Assembly: GCF_900104895.1 (NCBI RefSeq)
Contig: NZ_LT629742.1
Span: 124,001 to 188,000 of the forward strand
Direction of reading: 5' to 3'
Length of the DNA stretch: 64,000 nucleotides
DNA from: Microterricola viridarii
GTDB lineage: Bacteria > Actinomycetota > Actinomycetes > Actinomycetales > Microbacteriaceae
A program made the translations under genes and the position numbers. Positions 43,504 through 52,373 of this stretch are shown piece after piece. The number at the start of each line of letters is the position of its first letter. Within the stretch, counting starts at the first letter, position 1. The notes below the pieces were generated by a model, which searched no databases, was not told where the DNA came from, and saw nothing but the letters and a program-made list of their open reading frames with translations.

Positions 43504-44357
43504 GCTCCCCGGCCCGGGCGGCGGCCCCGGCGGCGGATGCCAGGCCGCAGCCCCGAATCCCGCAGCGGTTCTGGATCGGGCTCGTCGCGGTCATCGCCTA
43601 CGTCGCTCTCGCGGCCGGGGTCAGCAGCCTCCTGGTCGACTGGCTGGCGCCGGAGGGTGAGCTCGCGGAGTTCGCTCTCAGCCACATACCCGTTCTCCTC
43701 CCGCTGATCATCGCCGGGCTCGTCTTCGCCCGGCGCTCCGGGTGGGCCGAGATCTGGCGCACCCCGGCCGCCTACGAGACGCGACCGCGGCGCTGGTGGA
43801 TGCTGGCGATCCCGCTGCTGATGCTCGCGCAGTCGGCCATCATGCTCACGCTCACCCCGTGGAGGAACTGGGACATTCTCGGCATCGCGCTCGTCGCGCT
43901 TGTCACGGCGATGGTCGGGTTGGGTGAGGAGCTGTACTTCCGCGGGATCCTCCGCAGCAGCCTCCGCGCCCACCACGGCGAGACGCTCACGCTCCTCGTC
44001 ACCGCGCTGCTGTTCGGCGCAGCCCACTCCTTCGGCAGCGCCATCCACGGCGAACCGGCGGGAGCGATCGCCTTCCAGGTGGGCGTCACGATGCTCGACG
44101 GCGCACTGTTCTACGCGGCGTTCCGCGCCACCGGGCGGCTCTGGGTCGCCATCGCCCTGCACGCACTCAGCGACTTCACGCTCTACCTCTCGAGCACCGA
44201 CCTGGCCGATCAGACTGCGATCGACGTGTCCACCGTTCCGGCGAACATCGTGATCCAGGTGGCCCTGTGGGCGCTCGTCGCCGTGCTGTTCGTCAGCGCC
44301 ATCCGCCAGGACCTCGCGGCGCGGCGGAGCCAGAGGGGCGAGGCGCAAGCCGACTAG
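43500..44357 (+). CDS. CPBP-family intramembrane glutamic protease 2
   Basis: A 285-residue paralogue: GLGEELYFRGILRSSL (EExxxR), FGAAHSFGSA (FxxxH) and ALHALSDFT (His-x-x-x-Asp). GTG 43500 overlaps the upstream stop (GTGA), so it is coupled to protease 1. Divergence from protease 1 is large, so the tandem is an old duplication or co-recruited pair. Substrates are unknown; no bacteriocin or prenylation genes lie nearby. Eight hydrophobic segments are visible. Confidence 0.87.
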   Translation: MSSPARAAAPAADARPQPRIPQRFWIGLVAVIAYVALAAGVSSLLVDWLAPEGELAEFALSHIPVLLPLIIAGLVFARRSGWAEIWRTPAAYETRPRRWWMLAIPLLMLAQSAIMLTLTPWRNWDILGIALVALVTAMVGLGEELYFRGILRSSLRAHHGETLTLLVTALLFGAAHSFGSAIHGEPAGAIAFQVGVTMLDGALFYAAFRATGRLWVAIALHALSDFTLYLSSTDLADQTAIDVSTVPANIVIQVALWALVAVLFVSAIRQDLAARRSQRGEAQAD

Positions 44358-44384
44358 GCCCGCGCCACCGGGAGGTGTGGGCCG

Positions 44385-45458
44385 CTACCAGAGCGGCTCG
44401 GCCGGGCGGTGCGCGAGGGCGGACGCCGCGGCATCCGCCGGCAGCGCGGCGAGGGTCGCCGGCTGCCACCGGGGGCGGCGGTCCTTGTCGATCAGCTGGG
44501 CGCGCACCCCTTCCGCGAAGTCGGGCTGCTCGAGCAGCCAGGCGCCGACGCGGTACTCCTGCTCGAGGGCCGCGCGCAGGCTCGGCAGCCGGCGCGCAGC
44601 GCGCAGCGCGGCCAGGGTCACGCTGAGTGCCGTTGGTGAGAGCTGCTCCAGCTCATCGGCCGCCCGGTGCGCCGCCGCCTCCGGTCGCGCGCGCAGGCAC
44701 CCCAGGATGCCGGGGACCGAGTCGGCCGAGTAGCAGGCGTCGATCCACTCGCGGCGCGCGCGCAGGGACTGCACAGTCTCGGTGTCGGCGGTCAGCGGCT
44801 CCGGCGTCTCGTCGAAGAGCATCACGATCTCCGCCGGCGAGCCCGGGTCCGCGCGCTCGGCGAGCGCCTGCAACAAGTGCGGCAGCAGCGCGCTGGGCAG
44901 ATAGAAGTCGGCGAAACCGCTGTCGACGGCATCCGCCGCCGCCATGCTCGCGGAGTTCAGCGCGAGGTAGGTGCCCAGCTCGCCCGGGGCGCGGGAGAGC
45001 AGCCACGTGCCGCCGACGTCCGGGCAGAATCCGATGCGGGTCTCGGGCATGGCCAGGTGGGAACGCTCGGTGACGATGCGGATCGAGGCGTGACCGGCCA
45101 GGCCGATGCCACCGCCCATGGTGATGCCGTCCATCAGCGCGACGACAGGCTTGGGGTATTCGGCGATGAGGGCGTTCAGGGCGTACTCGGCGCGGAAGAA
45201 GGCGCGGGCGTGCTCGTGCTGCCCGGCCCGGCTGTGCTCGGCCAGCTCGCGAATGTCGCCGCCGGCGCAGAAGCCGCGCTCGCCCGCGCCGTCGAGCACG
45301 ACCACGGACACCTCGCTGTCGGTGGCCCAGGCCGTCAGCGTCGTGGTCAGCGTCTCGACCATGGCCGCGTTCAGCGCGTTGAGCACCCGCGGCCGGTTGA
45401 GGGTGAGCCGGCCGACCCCGTCGGCAACCCTGACCAGTACCTGCGGCTCTTCACTCAT
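44385..45458 (-). CDS. 3-Hydroxyisobutyryl-CoA hydrolase (enoyl-CoA hydratase superfamily)
   Basis: A 357-residue crotonase-fold enzyme. Motifs: GERGFCAGGDIRELAEH (oxyanion hole), DGITMGGGIGLAGH and the PETRIGFCPDVGG block, with Glu and Asp in the positions typical of HIBYL-CoA hydrolases rather than simple hydratases. The longer C-terminal domain (about residues 250-340) also fits. It releases free 3-hydroxyisobutyrate in valine breakdown, which feeds propionyl-CoA and thereby the prp operon in this window. ATG 45458 (MSEEPQ) is preferred over GTG 45464. Confidence 0.88.
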   Translation of the reverse strand: MSEEPQVLVRVADGVGRLTLNRPRVLNALNAAMVETLTTTLTAWATDSEVSVVVLDGAGERGFCAGGDIRELAEHSRAGQHEHARAFFRAEYALNALIAEYPKPVVALMDGITMGGGIGLAGHASIRIVTERSHLAMPETRIGFCPDVGGTWLLSRAPGELGTYLALNSASMAAADAVDSGFADFYLPSALLPHLLQALAERADPGSPAEIVMLFDETPEPLTADTETVQSLRARREWIDACYSADSVPGILGCLRARPEAAAHRAADELEQLSPTALSVTLAALRAARRLPSLRAALEQEYRVGAWLLEQPDFAEGVRAQLIDKDRRPRWQPATLAALPADAAASALAHRPAEPLW

Positions 45459-45479
45459 CCCCACACGCTATCGCCCCAG

Positions 45480-45490
45480 CCCCCCCCCCC
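45480..45490. repeat. Homopolymer of eleven C
   Basis: An uninterrupted C11 run (45480-45490; G11 on the minus strand) lies about 22 bp upstream of the hydrolase start. Such runs are slippage-prone and are the longest in the window. It may shift spacing in the promoter or leader. Confidence 0.85.
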
Positions 45491-45592
45491 GATTCCGCGG
45501 AGAGCGGTCACATGGCCGGACAACGGGCCCGGAAGCGGCCAGTTGACGGCCCTCGACGGACGCACCGGGCGGGGCAGGAGTAGCATTCCGGC

Positions 45593-46294
45593 ATGGTTCC
45601 GTGGCCCAACCTGCTCGCCTTCGCGCTGGCGTCGATCGCGCTCATCGCCCTGCCCGGCCCGAGCGTGCTGTTCGTCATCGGCCGCACGCTGACCCTCGGC
45701 CGCACCGGCGGCCTGCTCAGCGTGCTCGGCAACTCGCTCGGCGCCCTGCCCGCCCTCGTGCTCGTCGCGCTCGGCGTCGGCACCATCGTGGCGCAATCGG
45801 CGACGCTGTTCACGGTCATCAAGTTCGCCGGCGCCGGCTACCTCGTCTACCTCGGCGTGCAGGCGATCCGGCACCGCAAGGATGCCGCCGGCTCTGCCTC
45901 CGCAGAGGAGACGCCGTCCGGCATCACGCCGTCCGAGGCGCCGCAGAGCCGCGGCGCCCGCTTCGGCCGCGCGTTCCGGCACCCCACCACCCGCATCCTC
46001 GGCGAGGCGTTCCTCGTCGGCCTCACCAACCCGAAGACGATCGTGTTCTTCGTGGCCGTGCTGCCCCAGTTCGTCGACTACGGCGCGGGCATGATCCCGT
46101 TGCAGCTGGCCGAGCTCGGCCTGGTCTTCATCGCGCTCGCCCTCATCGGCGACAGCCTGTGGGCGCTCACCGCCGGCGCCGCCCGCGACTGGTTCGCGCA
46201 GAGCCCGAAGCGACTCGAGCGCCTCGCCGGCGCCGGCGGAGCCATGATGATCGGCCTCGGCGGTGTGCTCGCCCTCACCGGCAACAAGAGCTGA
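45593..46294 (+). CDS. LysE/RhtB-family amino-acid exporter
   Basis: A 233-residue membrane protein with the LysE motif at the N-terminus: ALPGPSVLFVIGRTLTLGRTGGLLSVLGNSLG (GPS/GxxxG). Six hydrophobic segments, a hydrophilic central loop of about 40 residues (SASAEETPSGITPSEAP), then FLVGLTNPKTIVFFVAVLPQF, the conserved NPK signature. It exports amino acids or derivatives; substrate not predictable. An AGGAG sits about 12 bases upstream of the start. Confidence 0.88.
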   Translation: MVPWPNLLAFALASIALIALPGPSVLFVIGRTLTLGRTGGLLSVLGNSLGALPALVLVALGVGTIVAQSATLFTVIKFAGAGYLVYLGVQAIRHRKDAAGSASAEETPSGITPSEAPQSRGARFGRAFRHPTTRILGEAFLVGLTNPKTIVFFVAVLPQFVDYGAGMIPLQLAELGLVFIALALIGDSLWALTAGAARDWFAQSPKRLERLAGAGGAMMIGLGGVLALTGNKS

Positions 46295-46323
46295 CGGCAT
46301 CCGCGACCACCGGCGGATGCCGC

Positions 46324-46872
46324 CTAGTCGGTCGTCGCGGTTCCGGTGAGCGTGCCGCGGGCCAGCGTGTGGAAGTGCAGGTTGAAGCCGAGGGTCGCCG
46401 GGGTTGACTGCGGGTCGAGCTCGAGCCTGGCCACATCGACCGCGTGCACGGCGAAGATGTAGCGGTGCACGCCCGTCGTCGGCGGCGGGCCGGCGCCGAC
46501 GAAGGAGGTGAGCCGGCGCTCGTTCGGCAGGGTGAGGCTGCCGGCCGGCAGCAGCGCGCCGCCCGGCGCCCCGGCGTTCTCGGCCAGCGACGTGACGCTC
46601 GCCGGGATGTTGCAGACCGCCCAGTGCCAGAAGCCGGAGCCGGTCGGGGCGTCCGGGTCGAAGCAGGTGACGGCGTAGCTCAGCGTGCCGGCCGGGCCCG
46701 CGCTCCAGCTCAGCTGCGGCGACGTGTCGCTGCCCGCACCGCCGGGGCCGCCGCCCGCGCCCCACTGGGCGGGCGCCAACGGTTGGCCGTCGCGCAGCTG
46801 CTCGCTCGTGACGGTGAGCGGCGCGAACTGCTTGAGCGTGGCCAACTCGGCGTAGGGGTCGTAGCTGAACAT
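46324..46872 (-). CDS. YbhB/YbcL (PEBP, Raf kinase inhibitor-like) protein
   Basis: A 182-residue cytosolic PEBP-family protein. Signatures: SDTSPQLSWSAGP, CFDPDAPTGSGFWHWAVCNIP (DPDAP and HW motifs) and a late GVHRYIFAVHAVDV strand. GGAGAA upstream sets the start MFSYDPYAEL. Bacterial members have no settled function. It is convergent with the LysE gene. Confidence 0.9.
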   Translation of the reverse strand: MFSYDPYAELATLKQFAPLTVTSEQLRDGQPLAPAQWGAGGGPGGAGSDTSPQLSWSAGPAGTLSYAVTCFDPDAPTGSGFWHWAVCNIPASVTSLAENAGAPGGALLPAGSLTLPNERRLTSFVGAGPPPTTGVHRYIFAVHAVDVARLELDPQSTPATLGFNLHFHTLARGTLTGTATTD

Positions 46873-47023
46873 CGTCGTTCTCCATTCAGGGCGGGGCGGC
46901 TGCGCCGCGACATCCGGATGCCGCCAGCCTACGTCGCCGCGGGCGGCGGCACCCGGTGGGCACCCGGGCTTCGCTCGTTTCCCGCTCAGGCGTCGTGGAG
47001 GGCGCAGTCCGTAAACTTGGCTC

Positions 47024-47941
47024 GTGGCCACAGCCAAAATCCTCCTCTATTACGCATTCACGCCCCTCGCCGACCCCGAGGCCGTGCGCCTCTGGCAGCG
47101 CGACCTCGCCGAGTCGCTGGGCCTGCGCGGCCGCATCCTGCTCTCCGAGCACGGCATCAACGGCACCCTCGGCGGCGACATGGCTGCGCTCAAGCGCTAC
47201 GTCCGCAAGACCAAGGACTACGCGCCGTTCAAGGGCATCGACTTCAAGTGGAGCGAGGGCACCGGCCTCGACGAGACCGGTGCGAGCCTCGACTTCCCGC
47301 GGCTCAGCGTGAAGGTGCGCGACGAGATCGTCAGCTTCGGCGCGCCCGGCGAGCTCGCGGTGGACGCCGACGGCGTGGTCGGCGGCGGCACCAAGCTGGC
47401 ACCGCGCGAGCTGAACGCCCTGGTCGCCGAGCATGCGGCATCCGGCACCGAGGTCGTCTTCTTCGACGGCCGCAACGCCTTCGAGGCCGAGATCGGGCGC
47501 TTCAAGAATGCGATCGTGCCGGATGTCGCCACCACCCGCGACTTCGTCAGTGAGCTGGACAGCGGCAAGTACGACCACCTCAAGGACACGCCGATCGTCA
47601 CCTACTGCACGGGCGGCATCCGCTGCGAGGTGCTCTCCGGCCTGATGAAGAGCCGCGGCTTCGAGAACGTCTACCAGCTCGACGGCGGCATCGTGCGCTA
47701 CGGCGAGGCCTTCGGCGACTCCGGCCTCTGGGACGGCTCGCTCTACGTCTTCGACCAGCGCGGCTCGGTCGACTTCGGCGCGAACACGGCCGTCATCGGC
47801 GCCTGCGTGCGCTGCGGCGCGGCCAGCAAGCGCATGCAGAACTGCAACGACCTCTCCTGCCGCGAGCAGATGGTGGTCTGCGCCGACTGCGCCGCCGAGT
47901 CGGAGACCTTCTGCGGGGAGCACGCCCTCACCGCCCAGTAG
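47024..47941 (+). CDS. trhO: tRNA uridine(34) hydroxylase (rhodanese-like)
   Basis: A 305-residue protein: an N-terminal acylphosphatase-like fold ([34 protein letters not shown]), a rhodanese domain ([22 protein letters not shown], with YCTGGIRCE holding Cys195 and Cys201) and a C-terminal cysteine-rich zinc motif ([26 protein letters not shown]). It makes 5-hydroxyuridine at tRNA position 34. GTG start at 47024. Monocistronic. Confidence 0.93.
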   Translation: MATAKILLYYAFTPLADPEAVRLWQRDLAESLGLRGRILLSEHGINGTLGGDMAALKRYVRKTKDYAPFKGIDFKWSEGTGLDETGASLDFPRLSVKVRDEIVSFGAPGELAVDADGVVGGGTKLAPRELNALVAEHAASGTEVVFFDGRNAFEAEIGRFKNAIVPDVATTRDFVSELDSGKYDHLKDTPIVTYCTGGIRCEVLSGLMKSRGFENVYQLDGGIVRYGEAFGDSGLWDGSLYVFDQRGSVDFGANTAVIGACVRCGAASKRMQNCNDLSCREQMVVCADCAAESETFCGEHALTAQ

Positions 47942-47960
47942 CTCGCACCCGCCCCCACAC

Positions 47961-48029
47961 CCCCACCCAGTTGCCACAAATCGGGGGTGGGCGCCCCCCG
48001 CACCCGTGATTTTCGGCAACTGGGTGGGG
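47961..48029. terminator. Inverted repeat between convergent genes (CCCAGTTGCC family, copy 2)
   Basis: Outer arms 47961-47975 and 48015-48029 are perfect complements (15 bp), with a further imperfect G/C-rich stem within. It ends at the stop codon of the minus-strand gene. It shares CCCAGTTGCC with the palindrome at 10447-10506. Likely a bidirectional terminator. Confidence 0.7.
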
Positions 48030-48503
48030 TTAGGGGGCGAGGGCGGGCGCGGGGTCGTTGCGCCGCGCGAACGCGCGCGCGGCCCGACTGGAGAGCGCCA
48101 ACAGGATCAAGATGTCGAGCGCCAGGCTGAGCAGCGTCGTGCGCAGGGTGATCTCCAGACCGGACTGCCACCACTCGAAGAACGACACCAGAATGCTCAC
48201 CGTGGCGAACAGCATGGCGGCGACGCGCGCCCAGTTGACCCCGCGCAGCACCAGCCAGGCCAGGACGAGGTAGAACAGCAGCCACGCGCCGTAGCCGATC
48301 ATGAGCACGTCAACGAAGGCGCTGGCCGCGGCCCGCTCCTCGGCGGTCGCCTTGGCGCCCTCGAAGATGACGTCGTTGAGGAAGTCCTCTCTGTCGCCGA
48401 ACGCGACCGCGATGACGAGCACGCCCGCGAGGGCCCGCAGGCACATGAGCACCGCCCCCATCGTGGTGGGCGCCGGCCGCTTCCGGCCGGACGCGGCGCT
48501 CAC
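48030..48503 (-). CDS. Small four-helix membrane protein, unknown function
   Basis: A 157-residue protein with about four hydrophobic helices (around residues 20-36, 66-86, 90-112, 120-140) and a basic, Pro-rich C-terminus. Between helices 1 and 2 is an acidic loop (DREDFLNDVIFEGAKAT). GTG 48503 overlaps the stop of the LssY-like gene (GTGA), so both are translated together. No family recognised. Confidence 0.75.
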   Translation of the reverse strand: MSAASGRKRPAPTTMGAVLMCLRALAGVLVIAVAFGDREDFLNDVIFEGAKATAEERAAASAFVDVLMIGYGAWLLFYLVLAWLVLRGVNWARVAAMLFATVSILVSFFEWWQSGLEITLRTTLLSLALDILILLALSSRAARAFARRNDPAPALAP

Positions 48504-49438
48504 GACAGCCCCCGGAGCTCGGTCGTGCGCGGCTCGTCGCCGGCGGCCTCGCCGGCATCCGCGCCCGCGCCCTCGGTCGCGCCCTCGCCCTCGCCCTCGG
48601 CGAGCGCGACCCGGCGCAGGTCGATCACGGGCAGATCGCCGTCCGTGTGAATCGAGTCACCGCCGCCGTTGCGGGCGTGATAACCGGTCGAGAAGTCCCG
48701 GATGACGACGAAGCGCGCCTTCGGCTCGGCCTCGCGCACCGTCGCGACGATGTGGTCGCGCTCGATGTCGGTGTTCGCGTCGATCTTGTGAGTGACCTGC
48801 AGGGTGAACAGCGAGAAGCCGACGGCCCGGTCGAAGGTGCCGGCTGCCAGCCAGTCGACGCGGTGGCCTCCCGGCAGCATCCAGCCCTCCGGGCACCTCC
48901 AGAAGCGCACGTGGTGGCGCTTGGACGGGTTGCCCTCGACCTCCTGCTGGTAGGCGAAGTCCTGCTGCCGGCCGAAGAGGAACAGCGGGCTCACGGGCGC
49001 CTCGTCATAGCTCTGCCGCGTCAGCGTGGAGGTGATGATGCGCCAGCTCGACGCGCCCGTCACCTGGTCGGCGCGCGTCCAGCCCGCGGCGTCCATCGTC
49101 TGCTCCAGCTGTTCGGAATCCCCGAGCAGCGCCAGGTTGACCGGGTCGCCGAGCAGGCCGTCGCTCGTGCGGGCCCGCCCGATGAAGTAGTTGGGCACGT
49201 AGAGCTGGGTGAGGATGCGGTGCAGCCGCGGCAGAACCAGGTAGGCCAGCAGCAGCCAGAACGCCAGTGCGAACCAGATCGCGCCCCAGCCCCACTCCAG
49301 GCTGTCGGAGGCCAGCAACACGGCGAGCCACACGGCGGCGAGGCCACCGAAGACGAAGAAGAAGTTGTCGAGTGCCGCGCTCAGCGAGCGGCGCTTGGTG
49401 CGCGTCGGCCTCGTGTGCTGCGTCGCCGTGGCAGGCAT
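48500..49438 (-). CDS. LssY C-terminal-domain membrane protein
   Basis: A 312-residue protein. Two N-terminal helices (about 27-45 and 52-72) are followed by a soluble domain that fits LssY_C: DPVNLALLGDSEQLEQTMDAAGWTRADQV, APVSPLFLFGRQQD and KRHHVRFWRCPE. The acidic Gly/Ala/Glu tail is low complexity. The domain occurs in envelope proteins, with no proven activity. Coupled by overlap to a small membrane protein downstream. Confidence 0.82.
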   Translation of the reverse strand: MPATATQHTRPTRTKRRSLSAALDNFFFVFGGLAAVWLAVLLASDSLEWGWGAIWFALAFWLLLAYLVLPRLHRILTQLYVPNYFIGRARTSDGLLGDPVNLALLGDSEQLEQTMDAAGWTRADQVTGASSWRIITSTLTRQSYDEAPVSPLFLFGRQQDFAYQQEVEGNPSKRHHVRFWRCPEGWMLPGGHRVDWLAAGTFDRAVGFSLFTLQVTHKIDANTDIERDHIVATVREAEPKARFVVIRDFSTGYHARNGGGDSIHTDGDLPVIDLRRVALAEGEGEGATEGAGADAGEAAGDEPRTTELRGLS

Positions 49439-49484
49439 GACGCCATGCTAACCGCTGGCCCCCTCGGCCGTCGGCAACGGCCGC

Positions 49485-50243
49485 TCAGCTGTAGTAGTAG
49501 CCGATGCGCTGGCCGGCGATCTCGCAGACGTCGATCGGCATGCCGTAGATGTTCGCGAGCACCGCGTTCTGCATGATGTCGTCGATGCCGCCGTGCGCGA
49601 GCACGCGCCCCTTCTGCATGGCGATGATCTCGTCGGAGTACACCGACGCGAAGTTGATGTCGTGCAGCACGATCACGACGCGCTTGTCCATCTCGTCGGC
49701 GACGCGGCGCAGCAGGCGCATGATCTCGACGGCATGGCGCAGGTCGAGGTTGTTCAGCGGCTCGTCGAGCAGCACGTACTTGGTGTCCTGGGCGAGCACC
49801 ATGGCGATGAAGGCGCGCTGCCGCTGGCCACCGGAGAGCTCGTCCAGGTACCTGCCCTCGAGGCCGCCGAGGTCGAGGAACGCGAGGGCGTTCTCGATGT
49901 GCTCCCGGTCGAGAACCGTGAGCCGGCCCTTGGAGTGCGGGTAGCGCCCGAAGGCCACGAGCTCGCGCACGGTCAGGCGCGCGGCCAGGTGGTTGTCCTG
50001 GCGCAGCACCGCGATGCGGGTGGCGAGCTGCGAGCCGGCCGTCGTGACGACGTCGAGCCCGTCGATGGTGATGGTGCCGTCATCCATCGGCAGGAGCCGC
50101 GCAATCATCGACAGCAGGGTCGACTTGCCCGCGCCGTTCGGCCCGATCAACGAGGTGATGCCGGAGCCGCCGAGCTCGAGTGAGACGTCGTCGACGACGG
50201 CGGTGCGCCCATAGCGCTTGGTGACTCCGCTGATGCTGATCAT
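49485..50243 (-). CDS. Siderophore ABC importer ATPase (YclP/FecE-like)
   Basis: A 252-residue ATPase: Walker A GPNGAGKST, Q-loop RQDNHLAARLTVRELVAFGRYPHS, signature LSGGQRQRAF, Walker B YVLLDEPLNNLD and switch VLHDINFAS. The FGRYPHSKGR segment is characteristic of iron-chelate importers. ATGA overlap with the permease gene. Last gene of the operon read leftwards from 53342. Confidence 0.93.
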   Translation of the reverse strand: MISISGVTKRYGRTAVVDDVSLELGGSGITSLIGPNGAGKSTLLSMIARLLPMDDGTITIDGLDVVTTAGSQLATRIAVLRQDNHLAARLTVRELVAFGRYPHSKGRLTVLDREHIENALAFLDLGGLEGRYLDELSGGQRQRAFIAMVLAQDTKYVLLDEPLNNLDLRHAVEIMRLLRRVADEMDKRVVIVLHDINFASVYSDEIIAMQKGRVLAHGGIDDIMQNAVLANIYGMPIDVCEIAGQRIGYYYS

Positions 50244-51286
50244 CGAATGCCCTTTCTGAGAAGCAGGACGATAAAGAGGATGCCGCCGACGAACTCGATC
50301 ACGACGCTGAGCACCGTGCCGAGGCCGAAGACCTGCTCGAGCACGAACTGGCCGCCGACGAGGCAGATCACGCCGAGGAAGATCGTGGCGGGCAGCACCA
50401 GCGCATGCCGGCTGTTGCCGACGATGAGGTACGCGAGATTGGCCACGATCAGCCCGAAGAAGGTGATGGGGCCCACCAGCGAGGTCGACACGGCCACCAG
50501 GATCGCGATCAGCACGAGCAGGATCGTGACGGTGCGCCGGTGGTTGACGCCCAGAGCGATGGCCTGCTCCTCGCCCAGGTTGAGCACATCGAGCACGGGC
50601 AGCAGGCGCAGCGCCACGACGCACACGGCGATGACGGCGATCGCCGAGAGCCAGAGCTGCGCCGGGTCGACCGCGTTGAACGTGGCGAAGAAGCTGTCCT
50701 GCAGCACGGCGAAGGCGGCGGGGTCGAGCATGCGCTGCATCATGCTGGCCAGGCTGCGGAAGAACACGCCGAAGACGATGCCGACCAGCACGAGGAGGTA
50801 GATGCTGCGCTTGGCGCCGACGAACAGCCAGCGGAACAGCAGCCCGGCGAACCCCACCATCAGCGCCACTTCGCCCAGCCAGACGAGGCGCGAGTCGACG
50901 CTGGTGAAGGCCGACGCCCCGAACACGAACATCAGCGTCGTCTGCACGAGCAGGTACAGCGCGTCAAACCCCATGATCGACGGCGTCAGGATGCGGTTGG
51001 CGGTGATCGTTTGGAACAGCACGGTCGACACGCCGATCGCCACGGCCACCAGCACCATGGCCGCCACCTTGCGCCCCCGGAACGGAATCGCGAAGTCCCA
51101 GCTGCCGGTGATGCCCACGAACAGGAACAGGGCGATGGATGCCAGGGCTGCCAGCGCCAGCAGTGCAACGCGCACGCGCGGCGAACGCAGCGCCGCGGCC
51201 AGAGACGCACGGGCGCGGGCGGCGCGCGATGACGCCGGCGACGCGGCATCCGCCCCGCGCCGAAGAAGTGGTGGGCTAGTGGGCAT
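50240..51286 (-). CDS. Siderophore ABC importer permease 2 (YclO/FatC-like)
   Basis: A 348-residue FecCD-type permease with about nine or ten helices. The conserved stretch GLIVANLAYLIVGNSRHALVLPATIFLGVICLVGGQF is the FecCD coupling and helix region; FQTITANRILTPSIMGFDALY is the NxLxxPxxLG-like motif in the variant seen for catecholate/petrobactin importers. It overlaps permease 1 by 11 bp. Confidence 0.9.
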   Translation of the reverse strand: MPTSPPLLRRGADAASPASSRAARARASLAAALRSPRVRVALLALAALASIALFLFVGITGSWDFAIPFRGRKVAAMVLVAVAIGVSTVLFQTITANRILTPSIMGFDALYLLVQTTLMFVFGASAFTSVDSRLVWLGEVALMVGFAGLLFRWLFVGAKRSIYLLVLVGIVFGVFFRSLASMMQRMLDPAAFAVLQDSFFATFNAVDPAQLWLSAIAVIAVCVVALRLLPVLDVLNLGEEQAIALGVNHRRTVTILLVLIAILVAVSTSLVGPITFFGLIVANLAYLIVGNSRHALVLPATIFLGVICLVGGQFVLEQVFGLGTVLSVVIEFVGGILFIVLLLRKGIR

Positions 51287-52352
51287 GGCTCGACCTTCTG
51301 AGCAGGAGGTAGAGGAAGAGGGCTGCGCCGACGACGCCCACGACGATGCCGAGCGGAATCTCGTAGGGGTAGCGCAGCACGCGACCCAGGATGTCGCAGG
51401 CCACCACGAAGATGGCGCCGATCAGCGCGACCCACGGCAGCGTGCGGCGCATGTTGTCGCCGAAGATGATGCTGACGACGTTGGGCACGACGAGGCCGAG
51501 GAACGGGATGACCCCGGCGGTCACCACGACGATGGCGGTCACGATCGAGACGATCACGAGGCCGAGCGTGAGGACGCGGCCGTAGTTGAGGCCGAGGTTC
51601 GTCGTGAACTCCTGGCCGAGCCCGGCGACGGTGAACCGGTCGGCGGCGAGCCAGGCGACCAGTGTCATCGCGAACGCCAGCCAGAGCAGCTCGTAGCGGC
51701 CGCGCAGCACGCCGGAGAAGTCGCCCGTCATCCACGTGTTGAGGCTCTGCAGCAGGTCAAGGCGGTAGGCGAAGAAGGTGGTGACCGCGGCGATGATTCC
51801 GCCGAGCATCATGCCGACGAGCGGCACCAAGACGATCGAGCGCACCGGGATGCGCCGCAGGATCAGCAGGAAGAGGCCGGTTCCGGCGAGCGCGAACACG
51901 GCCGCGACCCCCATCTTGCCGAGCAGGCCCATCGACGGGGCGAAGATCGTGACCACGAGCAGGCCGAGCATGGCCGACTCGGTGGTGCCCGCCGTGCTCG
52001 GCTCGACGAATTTGTTGCGCACGAGCAGCTGCATGAGCATGCCAACGATGGCCATCGACGCCCCGGTGAGAACGAGCGCCAGGGTGCGCGGCAGGCGGCT
52101 GGCCAACAGCAGCTGCATGGCCTCGCCGTCGATGCCGCCAGCCAGGAGCGACGCGGGGGTGACATCGCTGACGCCGATGAACGTGCTGACGACGGCGAGC
52201 AGCACGAGCAGGGTGCCGGCTCCGATCAGCAGCCACGGCGAGCGGGCGCGGTCGGCCGGGTGCGCCGCAGGCGGCCGCCCGCCCGCCGTCGGGGCGCGCA
52301 ACACACCGCCCCGCGTGGCGCGGGGCGGTGTGTTGGCGGTGTCAGAGCTCAC
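51276..52352 (-). CDS. Siderophore ABC importer permease 1 (YclN/FatD-like)
   Basis: A 358-residue FecCD-type permease: LLVRNKFVEPSTAGTTESAMLGLLVV (NKFVEPSTAG) and PFLGLVVPNVVSIIFGDNMRRTLPW. The annotated GTG start at 52352 has no ribosome site, and its first 17 codons are inside a strong hairpin (52300-52334). GTG 52304 at VLRAPTAGG would be the nearest alternative. Operon gene two. Confidence 0.88.
   Translation of the reverse strand: MSSDTANTPPRATRGGVLRAPTAGGRPPAAHPADRARSPWLLIGAGTLLVLLAVVSTFIGVSDVTPASLLAGGIDGEAMQLLLASRLPRTLALVLTGASMAIVGMLMQLLVRNKFVEPSTAGTTESAMLGLLVVTIFAPSMGLLGKMGVAAVFALAGTGLFLLILRRIPVRSIVLVPLVGMMLGGIIAAVTTFFAYRLDLLQSLNTWMTGDFSGVLRGRYELLWLAFAMTLVAWLAADRFTVAGLGQEFTTNLGLNYGRVLTLGLVIVSIVTAIVVVTAGVIPFLGLVVPNVVSIIFGDNMRRTLPWVALIGAIFVVACDILGRVLRYPYEIPLGIVVGVVGAALFLYLLLRRSSHAH
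52300..52334. other. 16-bp hairpin at the start of the siderophore permease gene
   Basis: Perfect arms 52300-52315 and 52319-52334 with a 3-base loop, about 40-75 bases past the binding-protein stop. It overlaps the assumed first codons of the permease. Candidate intra-operon mRNA stabiliser or translation modulator. Confidence 0.6.
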
Positions 52353-52373
52353 GATGCGGGGAGGGGGGACGGC

